From Paenibacillus sp. sptzw28 (GTDB lineage: Bacteria > Bacillota > Bacilli > Paenibacillales > Paenibacillaceae): DNA of 64,000 nt. Position 1 is the stretch's first letter, and each line of letters opens with the position of its first letter. Both the position numbers and the translations under genes were made by a program. The stretch lies in contig NZ_CP080545.1 in assembly GCF_019550795.1 (NCBI RefSeq), forward strand, positions 4,374,001-4,438,000. The letters are read 5' to 3'. Below, one piece after another: positions 28,556 through 37,407 of this stretch. The notes beneath the pieces were generated by a model that ran no database searches, was not told the DNA's origin, and saw nothing but the letters and a program-made list of their open reading frames with translations.

Positions 28556-28580
28556 AAGAAAGGGAGCGCGCGGCCCCCTT
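28556..28580 (-). terminator. Candidate terminator after lepA
   Basis: On the minus strand AAGGGGGC and GCTCCCTT pair around a short GC-rich loop (one mismatch), followed by TTCTTCATTTT. It begins 2 bp after the lepA stop. The T-tract is interrupted, so hemW may still receive readthrough. Confidence 0.5.
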
Positions 28581-28581
28581 C

Positions 28582-30399
28582 CTAATCCTCGTCGATCTTG
28601 AGCACGGCCATGAACGCCTCTTGAGGCACTTCCACGCTGCCGACCTGCTTCATCCGTTTCTTTCCTTCCTTCTGCTTCTCGAGCAGCTTCCGCTTCCGGC
28701 TTATATCGCCGCCGTAGCATTTGGCGAGAACGTTCTTGCGCATCGCTTTGACCGTTTCGCGGGCAATGACCTTGGTTCCGATCGAAGCCTGTATCGGCAC
28801 CTCGAACATTTGGCGCGGAATAAGTTCCTTCAGCTTCTCGCAAATAATTCGTCCACGGTGATAAGCGCGGTCGCGGTGAACGATGACCGAGAGCGCATCG
28901 ACCTGCTCGTTGTTGAGCATAATGTCCATTTTGACAAGCTTCGATTGCCTGTAGCCGGACACCTCGTAATCAAACGACGCATAGCCCTTCGTGCTTGATT
29001 TCAGCTGATCGAAGAAATCGTAGACGATTTCCGAAAGCGGGACATCGTAAGTAATCGTCACACGGTTGGTGTCCAAATATTCCATGTTAATGAATTCGCC
29101 GCGTTTATTCTGGCAGAGCTCCATAATCGCGCCGACATAATCGTTCGGGACGATGATTCCAGCCTTCACATAAGGCTCCTCTACATACTCGATCTTGCCG
29201 ATCTCGGGATAATTGGACGGATTATCGATCTCGACCACTTGTCCGTTCGTCAGCGTCACACGGTACACAACGCTCGGCGCTGTCGTTATGAGCGGAATAT
29301 TGAACTCCCGTTCGATGCGTTCCTGGATGATTTCCATATGCAGCAGCCCAAGGAAACCGCAGCGGAAGCCGAATCCGAGCGCTGTCGAAGACTCCGGCTC
29401 ATACCGGAGCGAAGCGTCATTGAGCTCCAGCTTCTCCAGCGCCTCGCGCAAATCGTTATAATCCTGCGTTTCAATCGGATACAAGCCGCAGAAAACCATC
29501 GGGTTGATTTTGCGGTAACCCGGAAGAGGCTCGGCCGCGGGAAGCTTGGCATCAGTGACGGTATCGCCCACGCGAGTATCCTTCACGTTCTTGATGCCGG
29601 CAACGACGAATCCGACGTCACCGACGGCAAGCTCGCTCACGATTCCCATTCGGGGCATGAACGCGCCAACCTCAATAACTTCAAATTCCGCACCTGTCGC
29701 CATGAAGCGGATCTTCTTACCCGCTTTAATGCTGCCATCCACAACCCGTACATATACTATGACGCCTTTGTACGGATCGTAATGAGAATCGAAGATCAGA
29801 GCTTTAAGCGGCTGCTCCGGATCTCCCGTCGGCGACGGCACTTTAGCCACCACCTGCTCCAGAATCTCTTTAATCCCGATACCCGCTTTCGCCGAGGCGA
29901 GCACAGCGTCGCTTGCATCGAGTCCGATCACGTCCTCGATCTCCTGCTTTACCCGTTCAGGTTCGGCGCTCGGCAGATCGATTTTATTAATAACCGGAAT
30001 AATTTCCAGGTTGTTGTCAAGCGCAAGATAAACGTTTGCGAGCGTCTGCGCTTCAATTCCCTGTGCCGCGTCGACGACGAGAAGAGCGCCCTCGCATGCG
30101 GCAAGGCTCCGCGACACCTCATATGTGAAATCGACGTGCCCCGGGGTATCTATCAGGTTCAAAATGTATTCTTCGCCGTCGTCCGCTTTGTACCCCAGAC
30201 GGACGGCCTGTAATTTAATCGTTATACCGCGTTCCCGCTCGAGATCCATCTGATCGAGCACCTGGTCCTGCATTTCGCGCGAGGACAGCGCTCCGGTATA
30301 TTCCAATATCCGGTCCGCCAAGGTCGATTTACCATGATCGATATGAGCAATGATTGAAAAATTACGTATTTTCTTCTGCCGGTCACGTACGTCCGCCAT
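28582..30399 (-). CDS. lepA: Elongation factor 4 (LepA)
   Basis: Translational GTPase of 605 residues that acts on the ribosome, with a proposed role in 30S biogenesis or back-translocation. G1 AHIDHGKST (18-26), RGITIK switch [17 protein letters not shown] and the LepA-specific C-terminal domain ([38 protein letters not shown]) are visible. ATG at 30399 with GGGGG upstream. Downstream of yqxA; conserved gpr-spoIIP-yqxA-lepA-hemW order. Confidence 0.97.
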   Translation of the reverse strand: MADVRDRQKKIRNFSIIAHIDHGKSTLADRILEYTGALSSREMQDQVLDQMDLERERGITIKLQAVRLGYKADDGEEYILNLIDTPGHVDFTYEVSRSLAACEGALLVVDAAQGIEAQTLANVYLALDNNLEIIPVINKIDLPSAEPERVKQEIEDVIGLDASDAVLASAKAGIGIKEILEQVVAKVPSPTGDPEQPLKALIFDSHYDPYKGVIVYVRVVDGSIKAGKKIRFMATGAEFEVIEVGAFMPRMGIVSELAVGDVGFVVAGIKNVKDTRVGDTVTDAKLPAAEPLPGYRKINPMVFCGLYPIETQDYNDLREALEKLELNDASLRYEPESSTALGFGFRCGFLGLLHMEIIQERIEREFNIPLITTAPSVVYRVTLTNGQVVEIDNPSNYPEIGKIEYVEEPYVKAGIIVPNDYVGAIMELCQNKRGEFINMEYLDTNRVTITYDVPLSEIVYDFFDQLKSSTKGYASFDYEVSGYRQSKLVKMDIMLNNEQVDALSVIVHRDRAYHRGRIICEKLKELIPRQMFEVPIQASIGTKVIARETVKAMRKNVLAKCYGGDISRKRKLLEKQKEGKKRMKQVGSVEVPQEAFMAVLKIDED

Positions 30400-30466
30400 G
30401 CCTAACCCCCACAAAGTGCCTTATTTCTATCCATTCTTATTATTATATCAGTTCAGGGGAAGGCCA

Positions 30467-30946
30467 TCAATCCGTTACCGATTCAAAAAAAGAAACGAGA
30501 GCACGGATCCCTTTGCTCGATACCGTTTGCAGCAGTCCGGCAGTACCGTCTGCAAGCTTGTTCACCGTCGAATCCTCGCGGATGTCGGGGATGCCGGGCA
30601 GCCTGTCGTTTTCTCCCGGCTTCGGCTGAGATGCCACCTGGCCGGGCTCCGCCTTCCTGCCGTGCTGGGCATCGACTATTCGCTGAACGATCCCTTCCGT
30701 CACAGCTTGTCCTTGCCGTTCTGCACTTTTGACGTTCATATCGTCCGCTGCAGCTTGATTCTGCCCCGAAGGGGCCGCCTGGTCTGCCGCATCATTGTAC
30801 TCAAGCGAACCTACAGGAAGAGTCCCGTTCTGCTCAATCGGTCCGTAAATACGCTCGATACCGCTCGACGCCATATCAATTCCGAATAATACAACGATTG
30901 CGATGAGTCCGCCGACTACCGCCGTTTTCAATGTTTGACGACGCAT
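30467..30946 (-). CDS. yqxA: DUF3679 family protein (YqxA)
   Basis: A 159-residue protein with one N-terminal membrane helix (TAVVGGLIAIVVLFGIDMA, residues 8-26), then a long polar region and a C-terminal amphipathic segment (LLQTVSSKGIRALVSFFESV). This layout and its position between spoIIP and lepA match B. subtilis YqxA (DUF3679). Function unknown; context suggests sporulation. Overall similarity is weak, so the name rests on synteny plus architecture. Confidence 0.8.
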   Translation of the reverse strand: MRRQTLKTAVVGGLIAIVVLFGIDMASSGIERIYGPIEQNGTLPVGSLEYNDAADQAAPSGQNQAAADDMNVKSAERQGQAVTEGIVQRIVDAQHGRKAEPGQVASQPKPGENDRLPGIPDIREDSTVNKLADGTAGLLQTVSSKGIRALVSFFESVTD

Positions 30947-30981
30947 ATCCCAATTTTCCTCCTTCCGGTAGCCCGGTATTT

Positions 30982-32265
30982 TTACAGGTTGCCCGATTTA
31001 GGTGCGCTCACTTTCTCCGCGTTCCAGTACAGCTGCGAAATGACTTTGGCCAACGCGTCTACCGTGCGGTACGATTCTTCCAGCGTATTGTCCACACCGC
31101 CGATTTCGATTAATACGCTGTCGGGCGAAACCGACTGATTGTACTCACCGTTTCCGCTCGCCGTCGTCTTGCCCCATATTCCTCGTGAGATACCGGGGAA
31201 TTGCTTATCCAGAGCTTCGTGAATCTCGCTCGCGAAGGCCTCGTTCTTACGCCAATTCGGGTTGGCGTGGCCGACGATGAAAAATACCTGGGCATAGGAT
31301 TTGCCGTTGATCGTCGTTGTCGTATCCTTCCGGCGCAGCGAGTCGCGATGTATATCGAAGAAAAACTTCAAGTCTTTATTGGAGGCCATCGCCTCGGTGA
31401 CTGTTTTTTTCGAATATTTATAGGATAGGGTCCAAATAAAATTTTTAATCGCGGTTACGTAATCCGTGGACGAATGAAGCGTTCCGATTCCGTTTGCTTC
31501 GAGCTTTTGCGCGAGCCGGCCGCCCAGAAGGGTGATGTTCTTTGTAGGGGATTCCGGTAATTTGCTGCCGCTTTTCAGCTCCGGGAACCACGATTCTCGG
31601 TTATGCGAATGATAGATAAAGATGACGTTCCTGCCTCCGGTCGTCGGAGCCGCATTATTGCCGGCGCCGGAATCCTGCTTCCTGTCCGTAACTGCGCCAG
31701 GGGCCGCCGTACCGCCCTTACCGGCCTCGGAAGATGCATTCGCATCCGTTCCCGAGACGCCGCCGCCCGAATCGTCGTCATGATCTGCTGCCGTCCCTAC
31801 GGGCTTCTGCCCGCCTGCAACCGGCTCATTGTCCTCCGGCCCGACTGTCGAATTGGCGTGTGACCCCGGGCGCAGCAGCACCGCATCGTTCCCGCCCATA
31901 CCGGGATATTCACGGGCAAGCAAGCTTTTCGGATCGGATGGATTAATATCTGTAAGCAGCCTTACCAGAAATGAGCTAACCTGCCTTCCAGACAAAGTCT
32001 GTTCGCTATTATTTCGGTCCGCTCCAGGCAGCTCCATAGCCAGCATATCGGCAAAAATACCGCTGGATACGGCAGCCGCAAACCCTTTCATTGACGAAAC
32101 CGGCGAGGACGCCGCCTTCTGATGCAGAATCGCTCCTACTCCGATAACGAGAACGAGGATCATCGATCCTATCGACAGCACCGCAAATGTACGGCCCGTA
32201 ACGAGCAGCCGGCGTATTCTCTTACTGCCCCGTCCAAGGTTCCATGTAATAACGACTCGTTTCAT
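30982..32265 (-). CDS. spoIIP: Stage II sporulation protein P (SpoIIP)
   Basis: Peptidoglycan amidase/endopeptidase of the SpoIID-SpoIIM-SpoIIP engulfment machine, made in the mother cell. One membrane helix near residues 25-45 (FAVLSIGSMILVLVIGVGA) anchors it. A low-complexity linker (Gly/Ala/Asp rich) precedes the catalytic domain with FIYHSHNRESWFPEL, FFDIHRDSLRRKD, and EIGGVDNTLEESYRT, giving the zinc His/Glu ligands. 427 residues from the ATG at 32265, with TTGAGGAGGAGC upstream. The reading frame also extends through the leader repeat, but that is not coding. Confidence 0.95.
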   Translation of the reverse strand: MKRVVITWNLGRGSKRIRRLLVTGRTFAVLSIGSMILVLVIGVGAILHQKAASSPVSSMKGFAAAVSSGIFADMLAMELPGADRNNSEQTLSGRQVSSFLVRLLTDINPSDPKSLLAREYPGMGGNDAVLLRPGSHANSTVGPEDNEPVAGGQKPVGTAADHDDDSGGGVSGTDANASSEAGKGGTAAPGAVTDRKQDSGAGNNAAPTTGGRNVIFIYHSHNRESWFPELKSGSKLPESPTKNITLLGGRLAQKLEANGIGTLHSSTDYVTAIKNFIWTLSYKYSKKTVTEAMASNKDLKFFFDIHRDSLRRKDTTTTINGKSYAQVFFIVGHANPNWRKNEAFASEIHEALDKQFPGISRGIWGKTTASGNGEYNQSVSPDSVLIEIGGVDNTLEESYRTVDALAKVISQLYWNAEKVSAPKSGNL

Positions 32266-32282
32266 TGAATGCTCCTCCTCAA

Positions 32283-32444
32283 GGGTTTTGCGTGAGCAAA
32301 ACCGGCTTCGTAAGCGTAATCTCGGGTTTTGCGTGAGCAAAACCGGCTTCGTAAGCGTAATCTCGGGTTTTGCGTGAGCAAAACCGGCTTCGTAAGCGTA
32401 ATCTCGGGTTTTGCGTGAGCAAAACCGGCTTCGTAAGCGTAATC
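32283..32444 (-). repeat. Four tandem 41-bp hairpin leader repeats upstream of spoIIP
   Basis: Copies begin at 32283, 32324, 32365 and 32406, identical over the full 41-bp unit as far as present. Each has GGTTTTGC, loop GTGA, GCAAAACC, then GGCTTCGTAAGCGTAATCTC. In coding orientation the last copy is followed directly by TTGAGGAGGAGC and the spoIIP ATG. The two-copy array before the Nudix gene has the same 41-bp period but arms GGTTTGC/GCAAACC, so pairing is conserved although sequence differs. Confidence 0.95.
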
Positions 32445-32584
32445 GCCTATTAACACCATATGAGCCTGGACATATTCATAGAACCGGAAGATTAATAGAA
32501 ACGGGAAGAAATTAAATAGAAACACTAGATTAGTAGAGCGGTCAGCCCTAAAACCGACAGCGCGAAAAAAATAGGATTGCACGC

Positions 32585-32615
32585 AAAATCTCCCCTGCCC
32601 GGAAGGACAGGGGAG
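32585..32615 (-). terminator. Terminator after gpr
   Basis: CTCCCCTG (32590-32597) and CAGGGGAG (32608-32615) form a perfect 8-bp stem; on the minus strand it is followed by ATTTTGC. It lies 16 bp after the gpr stop, so spoIIP needs its own promoter in the following 300 bp. Confidence 0.8.
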
Positions 32616-32630
32616 CGTATGGCTGGTTAT

Positions 32631-33635
32631 TTAGTGGGTATAAGCCGCTACATTCGATTTATCGACAGCGTCATGAAGGGCCGCATTCAGCCCGCTTGCA
32701 ACAATATTGGCTATGTCTTCGATAAACTGATCGATTTCCTTTGGCGTAACGAGAAGGTCGTGACCGAGTGGGCCGAGCGCTTCACGGACTAGCTGCAGCC
32801 GCTCTTGCTCACTTATGGAATCCAACAGACCGAAGACGCCGTCGGCTTTCGACGTATGTTTTTTTAAATGCTCCCGCACGAGATCAATACTGTTGCTTAC
32901 GATTGTTGAAGCGTATACCACAGTAGGAACGCCGATCGCAATGACAGGAATGCCGAGAATGCTTTCCGTTAACCCTCGCCGTTTATTCCCGATCCCGGAG
33001 CCTGGGTGAATGCCGGTATCGGCGATCTGAATCGTTGTATTAACCCGCTCTAACGCTTTGGAGGCGAGCGCATCAATAGCAATAATAAGTTCCGGCTTCG
33101 TGCGGTCGACAATGCCCTGCACAATTTCGCTCGACTCGATACCGGTCACGCCGAGCACCCCCGGGGCTACGGCGCTGACCGCACGATATCCTGGAGCCAC
33201 CTGATCCGGCATGAGCTCGAAGAAATGGCGCGTCACAAGAGCGTTTTCCACAACCAAAGGACCAAGAGCATCTGGTGTCACGTTCCAATTGCCGAGACCC
33301 ACGATCAGTACATTCGCTTCTTTGCCGATGCCGATTCGTTCAAGAAATGAAGCGAACTCCTGCGCCAGCTTTGTCGCTACGCGGTCCTGCAGGCCGGTAT
33401 CCTGCTTGCGGAGGTCAGGCACCTCGAACGTCACATAATGGCCGATCATTTTCCCCATCGCCTGCGAGCCCTGTTCATTGGTGATTTGAAGCCGCGTTAT
33501 TGTAATGCCGTCCTCCTTCGAGACATCCGACAGTACGCCCGGAATAGGACCGTTTCCTCCGGACTCGGCATGCTCTTTTGCTTCCAAGGCCAAGTCAATG
33601 CTTATGTTATATCGCTGTAAGTCGAGATCGTCCAT
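32631..33635 (-). CDS. gpr: GPR endopeptidase (spore protease, A25 family)
   Basis: Germination protease that degrades small acid-soluble spore proteins. 334 residues starting MDDLDLQRYNISIDLALEAKE. The DLALE stretch near 14-18 resembles the SASP-type recognition sequence where the zymogen self-processes. Conserved blocks include LIVGLGNWNVTPDALGP, APGVLGVTGIESSEIV, and IAIDALASKALERVNTTIQI followed by DTGIHPGSGIGNKR. An upstream sigma-G type promoter (33670-33699) fits forespore expression. Confidence 0.96.
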   Translation of the reverse strand: MDDLDLQRYNISIDLALEAKEHAESGGNGPIPGVLSDVSKEDGITITRLQITNEQGSQAMGKMIGHYVTFEVPDLRKQDTGLQDRVATKLAQEFASFLERIGIGKEANVLIVGLGNWNVTPDALGPLVVENALVTRHFFELMPDQVAPGYRAVSAVAPGVLGVTGIESSEIVQGIVDRTKPELIIAIDALASKALERVNTTIQIADTGIHPGSGIGNKRRGLTESILGIPVIAIGVPTVVYASTIVSNSIDLVREHLKKHTSKADGVFGLLDSISEQERLQLVREALGPLGHDLLVTPKEIDQFIEDIANIVASGLNAALHDAVDKSNVAAYTH

Positions 33636-33669
33636 TGTAATAAGGGCACTCCTTCCATATCGTTTCTGT

Positions 33670-33699
33670 TAGTGTGTGAATGCGGTGGTCGAATTATGC
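33670..33699 (-). promoter_or_regulatory. Candidate sigma-G promoter of gpr
   Basis: On the minus strand GCATA (33695-33699), 18-bp spacer, CACACTA (33670-33676), close to the sigma-G consensus GMATR-N18-CATnnTA with one mismatch. The position, about 35 bp before the gpr start, and known forespore control of gpr support it. Confidence 0.6.
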
Positions 33700-33750
33700 G
33701 GAAGAAGCAGAACTGCCGTGGATGGCAATGGCAATGGCTATTGCTTTTTG

Positions 33751-33779
33751 GGCTTGCACATGATAGAATGTTTCAAGTT
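33751..33779 (+). promoter_or_regulatory. Candidate sigma-A promoter of rpsT
   Basis: TTGCTT (33751-33756), 17-bp spacer, TAGAAT (33774-33779). About 45 bp before the rpsT ATG. Divergent from and interleaved with the gpr promoter region. Confidence 0.6.
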
Positions 33780-33823
33780 GTGTTGTTATATTGGGGTTTC
33801 CTTTTTACAGGAGGTGAAATGCA

Positions 33824-34096
33824 ATGCCAAACATTAAATCCGCTGTTAAACGCGTGAAAACAAGCGAGAAACGTCGCGCTCTGAACGCTTCGCAAAAATC
33901 CGCGCTCCGCACGGCCGTTAAAACTGCTGACCTAGCTGTTGTCGCTACTGATGTAGAAGCTGCCAAAGCAGCTCTGATCGTCGCTACAAAAAAGCTGGAC
34001 AAAGCGGTTACTAAAGGTCTGATCCATAAAAACGCGGCTTCCCGCAAAAAGTCTCGTCTCGCGAAAAAGCTTAACGCTCTTTCCAAACAAGCCTAA
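33824..34096 (+). CDS. rpsT: 30S ribosomal protein S20
   Basis: A 90-residue, Lys/Arg/Ala-rich protein starting [18 protein letters not shown], the highly conserved S20 N-terminus; it binds 16S rRNA early in 30S assembly. Ends [29 protein letters not shown] precedes the ATG. It is the only plus-strand gene in this block and lies between gpr and holA as in B. subtilis. Confidence 0.98.
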   Translation: MPNIKSAVKRVKTSEKRRALNASQKSALRTAVKTADLAVVATDVEAAKAALIVATKKLDKAVTKGLIHKNAASRKKSRLAKKLNALSKQA

Positions 34097-34103
34097 TAAA
34101 ATC

Positions 34104-34146
34104 AAAGTCCTGCTTCCCGCTTGCTGCGGAAAGCAGGACTTTTTTG
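34104..34146 (+). terminator. Terminator of rpsT, possibly shared with convergent holA
   Basis: AAAGTCCTGCTT pairs with AAGCAGGACTTT around a 15-base loop, followed by a six-T run. The minus-strand side has TTTGATTTT, so it may also stop holA transcripts. Confidence 0.9.
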
Positions 34147-34157
34147 TGTGCCGTTTT

Positions 34158-35180
34158 CTAGGCGGCCATCGAGAGCAGGAATAGTTCGAGGCCGAGCGTT
34201 TTGTCGATTTGTCCGGTTTTCATTTTAAAATCAAGGTCCGCCAGCCGGTCCAGATGTCCGCCAAGCGATTTGACGGTGAAGGTGCGGGCCTTCTCCGCCG
34301 CCAGCTTCACCGCATAGGGGTGAAGCCCAAGCTGGCCGGCCATTTGCTGCGGCGAATAACGCTGCTGCTCCAGCTCCTTCACCTGCAGCATGATCCGCAG
34401 CTGGCGTGCGATTAATGCGGCGATTTTGATCGGCTCCTCGCGTCTGAGCAGCAGCTCCGCATACAGCTTGAGCGCTTTCTCCACTTGAAGCGAGGCCATG
34501 GCGTCTATTAAGGCAAATACATCCTCCTCGACCGTTGAAGCTATCAGCATTTCCACCTCGCCCGCTCCGATCGCTCCGCCGGGCCCGGCATGAAGGCACA
34601 GCTTGTCTACTTCATGAGCAAGCTGCTGCATATTTGTGCCGGTCCGCGCCAGAAGCAGCTCCGCCGCTTCCCGAGTCATCACCCTTCCCTGCTCCTCCGC
34701 GCGTTTTACCGTCCACTGCAACAGCTCGTTCTCCTGCAGCTCCTGGAACGGAATGAGCGCATTCTGCTCCTTTATCAGCTTAACGACCTTGCGCCGTTCG
34801 TCCAGCTTGTCCGCCATTACCTGAAAGACGATGACACTGCTCTCGCAGGGCTGCTGCAGGTAGGCGAGCAGCCGGTCGGTCTGATGCTCGATTTTGTTTT
34901 CTTTCCCTTGGGCGGCAGCCAGCACCGATTGATCGCGTATGATAACGAGCTTACGCGAGGCGAAGAACGGCAGCGTATCGGCTTCCGCAACGGCTTCCTC
35001 AATGGCCGACTCCGATGTGTCGAATTTGACAATGCCGAGCTCGCGTTCATCCTTTGGCAGCAGCGTTTCCGTAAGTGTGGCAATAAACTGCCGCATTCGG
35101 TACCGATCCTTGCCGTATAAGACGTAAACCGGACGGAACCGCCCTGCTTTCCATTCTTTTACCGCTTCTTTTACATCCAA
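34158..35180 (-). CDS. holA: DNA polymerase III subunit delta
   Basis: Clamp-loader delta subunit that opens the sliding clamp. The first domain is a degenerate AAA+ fold starting with KAGRFRPVYVLYGKDRYRMRQF; later segments are VIIRDQSVLAAAQG, LERREEPIKIAALIARQLR and HPYAVKLAAEKARTFT. The TTG at 35180 (MDVKEAVKEWK, 340 aa) is preferred since GGAGGG lies 7 bases upstream and the length matches YqeN (347); the ATG at 35195 contains that ribosome site. Convergent with rpsT. Confidence 0.93.
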   Translation of the reverse strand: MDVKEAVKEWKAGRFRPVYVLYGKDRYRMRQFIATLTETLLPKDERELGIVKFDTSESAIEEAVAEADTLPFFASRKLVIIRDQSVLAAAQGKENKIEHQTDRLLAYLQQPCESSVIVFQVMADKLDERRKVVKLIKEQNALIPFQELQENELLQWTVKRAEEQGRVMTREAAELLLARTGTNMQQLAHEVDKLCLHAGPGGAIGAGEVEMLIASTVEEDVFALIDAMASLQVEKALKLYAELLLRREEPIKIAALIARQLRIMLQVKELEQQRYSPQQMAGQLGLHPYAVKLAAEKARTFTVKSLGGHLDRLADLDFKMKTGQIDKTLGLELFLLSMAA

Positions 35181-35218
35181 GCCGAATCCCTCCATATGTA
35201 TGGTACAGTACTCAGGCA

Positions 35219-35256
35219 ACAAAGGGATGAAGTCTGCTGCGACTTCATCCCTTTGT
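35219..35256 (-). terminator. Perfect 16-bp stem hairpin between the anti-sigma gene and holA
   Basis: ACAAAGGGATGAAGTC (35219-35234) pairs perfectly with GACTTCATCCCTTTGT (35241-35256) around tgctgc. No T-run follows on either strand, so it may be a processed or protein-bound structure rather than a simple terminator. It lies about 145 bp after the anti-sigma stop and 39 bp before the holA start. Confidence 0.45.
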
Positions 35257-35400
35257 CCCTGAACATCTATATAAACATCCGCAAGCAGGCGGTCCATGGT
35301 ACCGTCTGCGGATGGTCATACGACGTCAAGTACCGTCCTATGACGTTTCCGTATCATTCACTATACGCAAACATCACGTCATGTGTGCGAAAAAAAACTT

Positions 35401-36477
35401 CTATTTGGATTGAATTTTTTCGGAGAGACTCTGCAGATCAACGACGAAAGTCTGTTTTTCACCCGCTTCACCGGAAGTCTCGTAGCTTAAGGTCTTGCTG
35501 TCCTCGCTCCAATGCAGAGCGGTAATCCCGGAAGATCTCTTCCCGCCCTCGAAAATCTTCACATTGTCTGCAACGGTATAAATTTGGAGCATCGAGTCGA
35601 CTACGGCAGCTTTGTAGCGTCCGTCCGGAGAAACTGATTCGGCCGCTTCACCTTGCGTAGGAACCGCGGCGACATAGGACCGCTTCCCTGCGGATGTACC
35701 GCTGGTTATTGTCGGTTGATTGCTTCCTCCGCTTGACCCTGTTGAAGGGTCGGAATAGGTTTCCGTGCTGATGCCTTTATCGGATCCATCATTGCTCTCT
35801 GTGGCGGAAGGAGTCTTCGCGTCGGCAGACTTCTTCGCTTCCGCTTCGCCATTCTGATCTTGGGTGCTGCTATTCTTTAACACATATGCTTTATCTTTAT
35901 CCGCGCCGTTTGTCGCGCCGTTCTTGTCAGCCGAACTGGTGCTCACCTCATCGGACTTTTGCGCGTTGGCCTCGGAAGCCGAGAACCTGGTTGCACCGGC
36001 CGATTCCGCTGCCGTATCGGCAGTCATCTGAGCCGAATCGTTCATAATTCCGCTTTTGTTCAAGAAGCTGAACGGCTCAGCGAGAAGAAACATTCCGAAG
36101 ACGACGCCTGCGGCGACGACACCCCCAATGACGCGAAGCGAGAACCTGTCTCTTCGGCGTGCTGCCGCTGCGCCGGGGTCTGCGCGTCTTACAGGCAATG
36201 CTGTGTGCTCCTCGGAGTTTATCGGCATAAGGGAGTGGTCCGCCGCCTTCGCAGCCTGCAGTTCCGTAAGCCGCGGCATTATAGCATCAACCAAGCTGTA
36301 GCTTGGCGTTACTTTCGGTAGATTATCGAGCCCTGCCGAGAGCAGCTTCAACCGCTCGAACATAGACGCGCAATCCTGGCAATGCCGTGTATGAGTCGTC
36401 AAGATTTCGGTTTCCCGTTCATCAAGGTCGCCGTCAAGCTGCCGCTGCATATATTCCATCACCTCTTGACAATTCAT
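35401..36477 (-). CDS. Anti-sigma factor with zinc-finger (ZAS) domain
   Basis: A 358-residue membrane protein. The N-terminus carries the ZAS motif H29-x3-C33-x2-C36 (HTRHCQDC), which binds the ECF sigma factor in the cytoplasm. A membrane helix (VIGGVVAAGVVFGMFLLA) is near 116-133. The extracytoplasmic part is Ser/Asp/Lys rich and disordered for about 140 residues, ending in a folded beta-rich piece (YKAAVVDSMLQIYTVADN and LHWSEDSKTLSYET). It overlaps the sigma gene by 4 bp, so the two are coupled. The inducing signal is unknown. Confidence 0.88.
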   Translation of the reverse strand: MNCQEVMEYMQRQLDGDLDERETEILTTHTRHCQDCASMFERLKLLSAGLDNLPKVTPSYSLVDAIMPRLTELQAAKAADHSLMPINSEEHTALPVRRADPGAAAARRRDRFSLRVIGGVVAAGVVFGMFLLAEPFSFLNKSGIMNDSAQMTADTAAESAGATRFSASEANAQKSDEVSTSSADKNGATNGADKDKAYVLKNSSTQDQNGEAEAKKSADAKTPSATESNDGSDKGISTETYSDPSTGSSGGSNQPTITSGTSAGKRSYVAAVPTQGEAAESVSPDGRYKAAVVDSMLQIYTVADNVKIFEGGKRSSGITALHWSEDSKTLSYETSGEAGEKQTFVVDLQSLSEKIQSK

Positions 36478-37022
36478 CCTCGGACACCACCTTTCTGATA
36501 GTCATGCAGGTATGTTTGGAGCTGCTGCCTTGCCCGGAATAAATATGATTTGACCGTATTTAACGGGAGATCCAGAGAATCGGCAATTTCGTTATAAGAG
36601 AAGTCCTGAAGGTATCTCAGAACGACTACCGCCCTGTGATGTTCAGGCAGCCTGTCAATCGCCTTGCGTATATCCTGAACCGCATAACTGGATAGAACTT
36701 CCTCTTCAACGGAATGCGTATCTCGGAACACCATTTCGTGCTCCTCGATCGAAACGGTCGGTTTATTGCGGCGAAATTTATCGATACATATATTTGTGAC
36801 AATCCGCTGCACCCATGTTTTGAACTGCGCCTTTTCCTCGTAGGACCCGATTTTGGTAAATATACGGATTAACGCTTCTTGAGCGGCATCCATCGCATCC
36901 TGTTCGTTATTCAATATATAGTAGGCTGTCCGGTAAACATGATTTTCAATCTCACGCAATAGAGAAATAAGAGCGTCGCCATCGCCGGCTTGTGCCGCTT
37001 TGATTAGGCCGGGCTCTACCAC
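36474..37022 (-). CDS. ECF-type RNA polymerase sigma factor (SigW/SigV-like)
   Basis: A 182-residue extracytoplasmic-function sigma factor. Region 2 contains AAQEALIRIFTKIGSYEEKA, then FKTWVQRIVTNICIDKFRR; region 4 contains RLPEHHRAVVVLRYLQDFSY, then NEIADSLDLPLNTVKSYLFR. The GTG at 37022 has AGAGGGGG 7 bases upstream and begins MVEPGLIKAAQAGDGD; upstream in-frame codons lack a ribosome site. Followed by its anti-sigma with a 4-bp overlap. The exact ECF group cannot be assigned by eye. Confidence 0.9.
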   Translation of the reverse strand: MVEPGLIKAAQAGDGDALISLLREIENHVYRTAYYILNNEQDAMDAAQEALIRIFTKIGSYEEKAQFKTWVQRIVTNICIDKFRRNKPTVSIEEHEMVFRDTHSVEEEVLSSYAVQDIRKAIDRLPEHHRAVVVLRYLQDFSYNEIADSLDLPLNTVKSYLFRARQQLQTYLHDYQKGGVRG

Positions 37023-37051
37023 GGAGGATCCCCCTCTCTTGCAACCTTTCA

Positions 37052-37078
37052 GACGAAAAGGCAAGTAATAATGTTGCA
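37052..37078 (-). promoter_or_regulatory. Candidate autoregulatory ECF promoter
   Basis: On the minus strand TGCAAC (37073-37078), 17-bp spacer, CGTC (37052-37055). The AAC -35 and CGTC -10 are typical of ECF promoters in Bacillales. It lies about 30 bp before the sigma gene start, as expected for autoregulation. Confidence 0.45.
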
Positions 37079-37324
37079 CTATTTAGGTAAAAAGTCTTTA
37101 AAAAAATTTAAGGTAAAAGTAGGAGTCCATTGGCGGAGCCGTGAGTTTCCAGCCTCGGAACGATAAGAATAAGCATAGCGTAAAGCTTCTAGCTTTTGAG
37201 AAACCGAAGCAGGTCATGTCTGGGACAGCCTTTCTTCCCGTATGCTAACATTAAGAATATCAGAAAAGTGATAAGCCGTATACCCTGGCGGGCACCGGCG
37301 GATACATGTGGAAAATTGACCAGC

Positions 37325-37359
37325 CCCAAAAAAAAAGACGCTCGCTGCAGGCATCTTTT
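37325..37359 (-). terminator. Terminator after the hydroxyacid dehydrogenase gene
   Basis: On the minus strand AAGATGC and GCGTCTT pair (one G-T mismatch) around an 8-9-base loop, followed by a nine-T run. It lies about 50 bp after the stop codon. Confidence 0.6.
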
Positions 37360-37407
37360 GACGAAGTAATGGTGACAAAACCAGGCCCACAGACCCTAGC
37401 GGCGCTG

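Larger units (their letters stand above)
37023..37407. other. Intergenic region upstream of the ECF sigma gene
   Basis: About 385 bp between the sigma gene and the hydroxyacid dehydrogenase. It contains a candidate ECF promoter near 37052-37078 and a terminator near 37325-37359. Stops occur in all frames; I see no small gene or known RNA. Confidence 0.6.

Noticed and set aside
29239..30213. 324-codon plus-strand frame opposite lepA
   Set aside because: Antisense shadow; Arg/His-rich, no ribosome site.
32266..32340. N-terminal extension of SpoIIP through the repeat
   Set aside because: The open frame comes from repeat translation; a strong ribosome site and the membrane anchor place the start at 32265.
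32283..32444. CRISPR array
   Set aside because: Units are directly contiguous with no unique spacers and no cas genes nearby; the period is 41 bp of repeat only.
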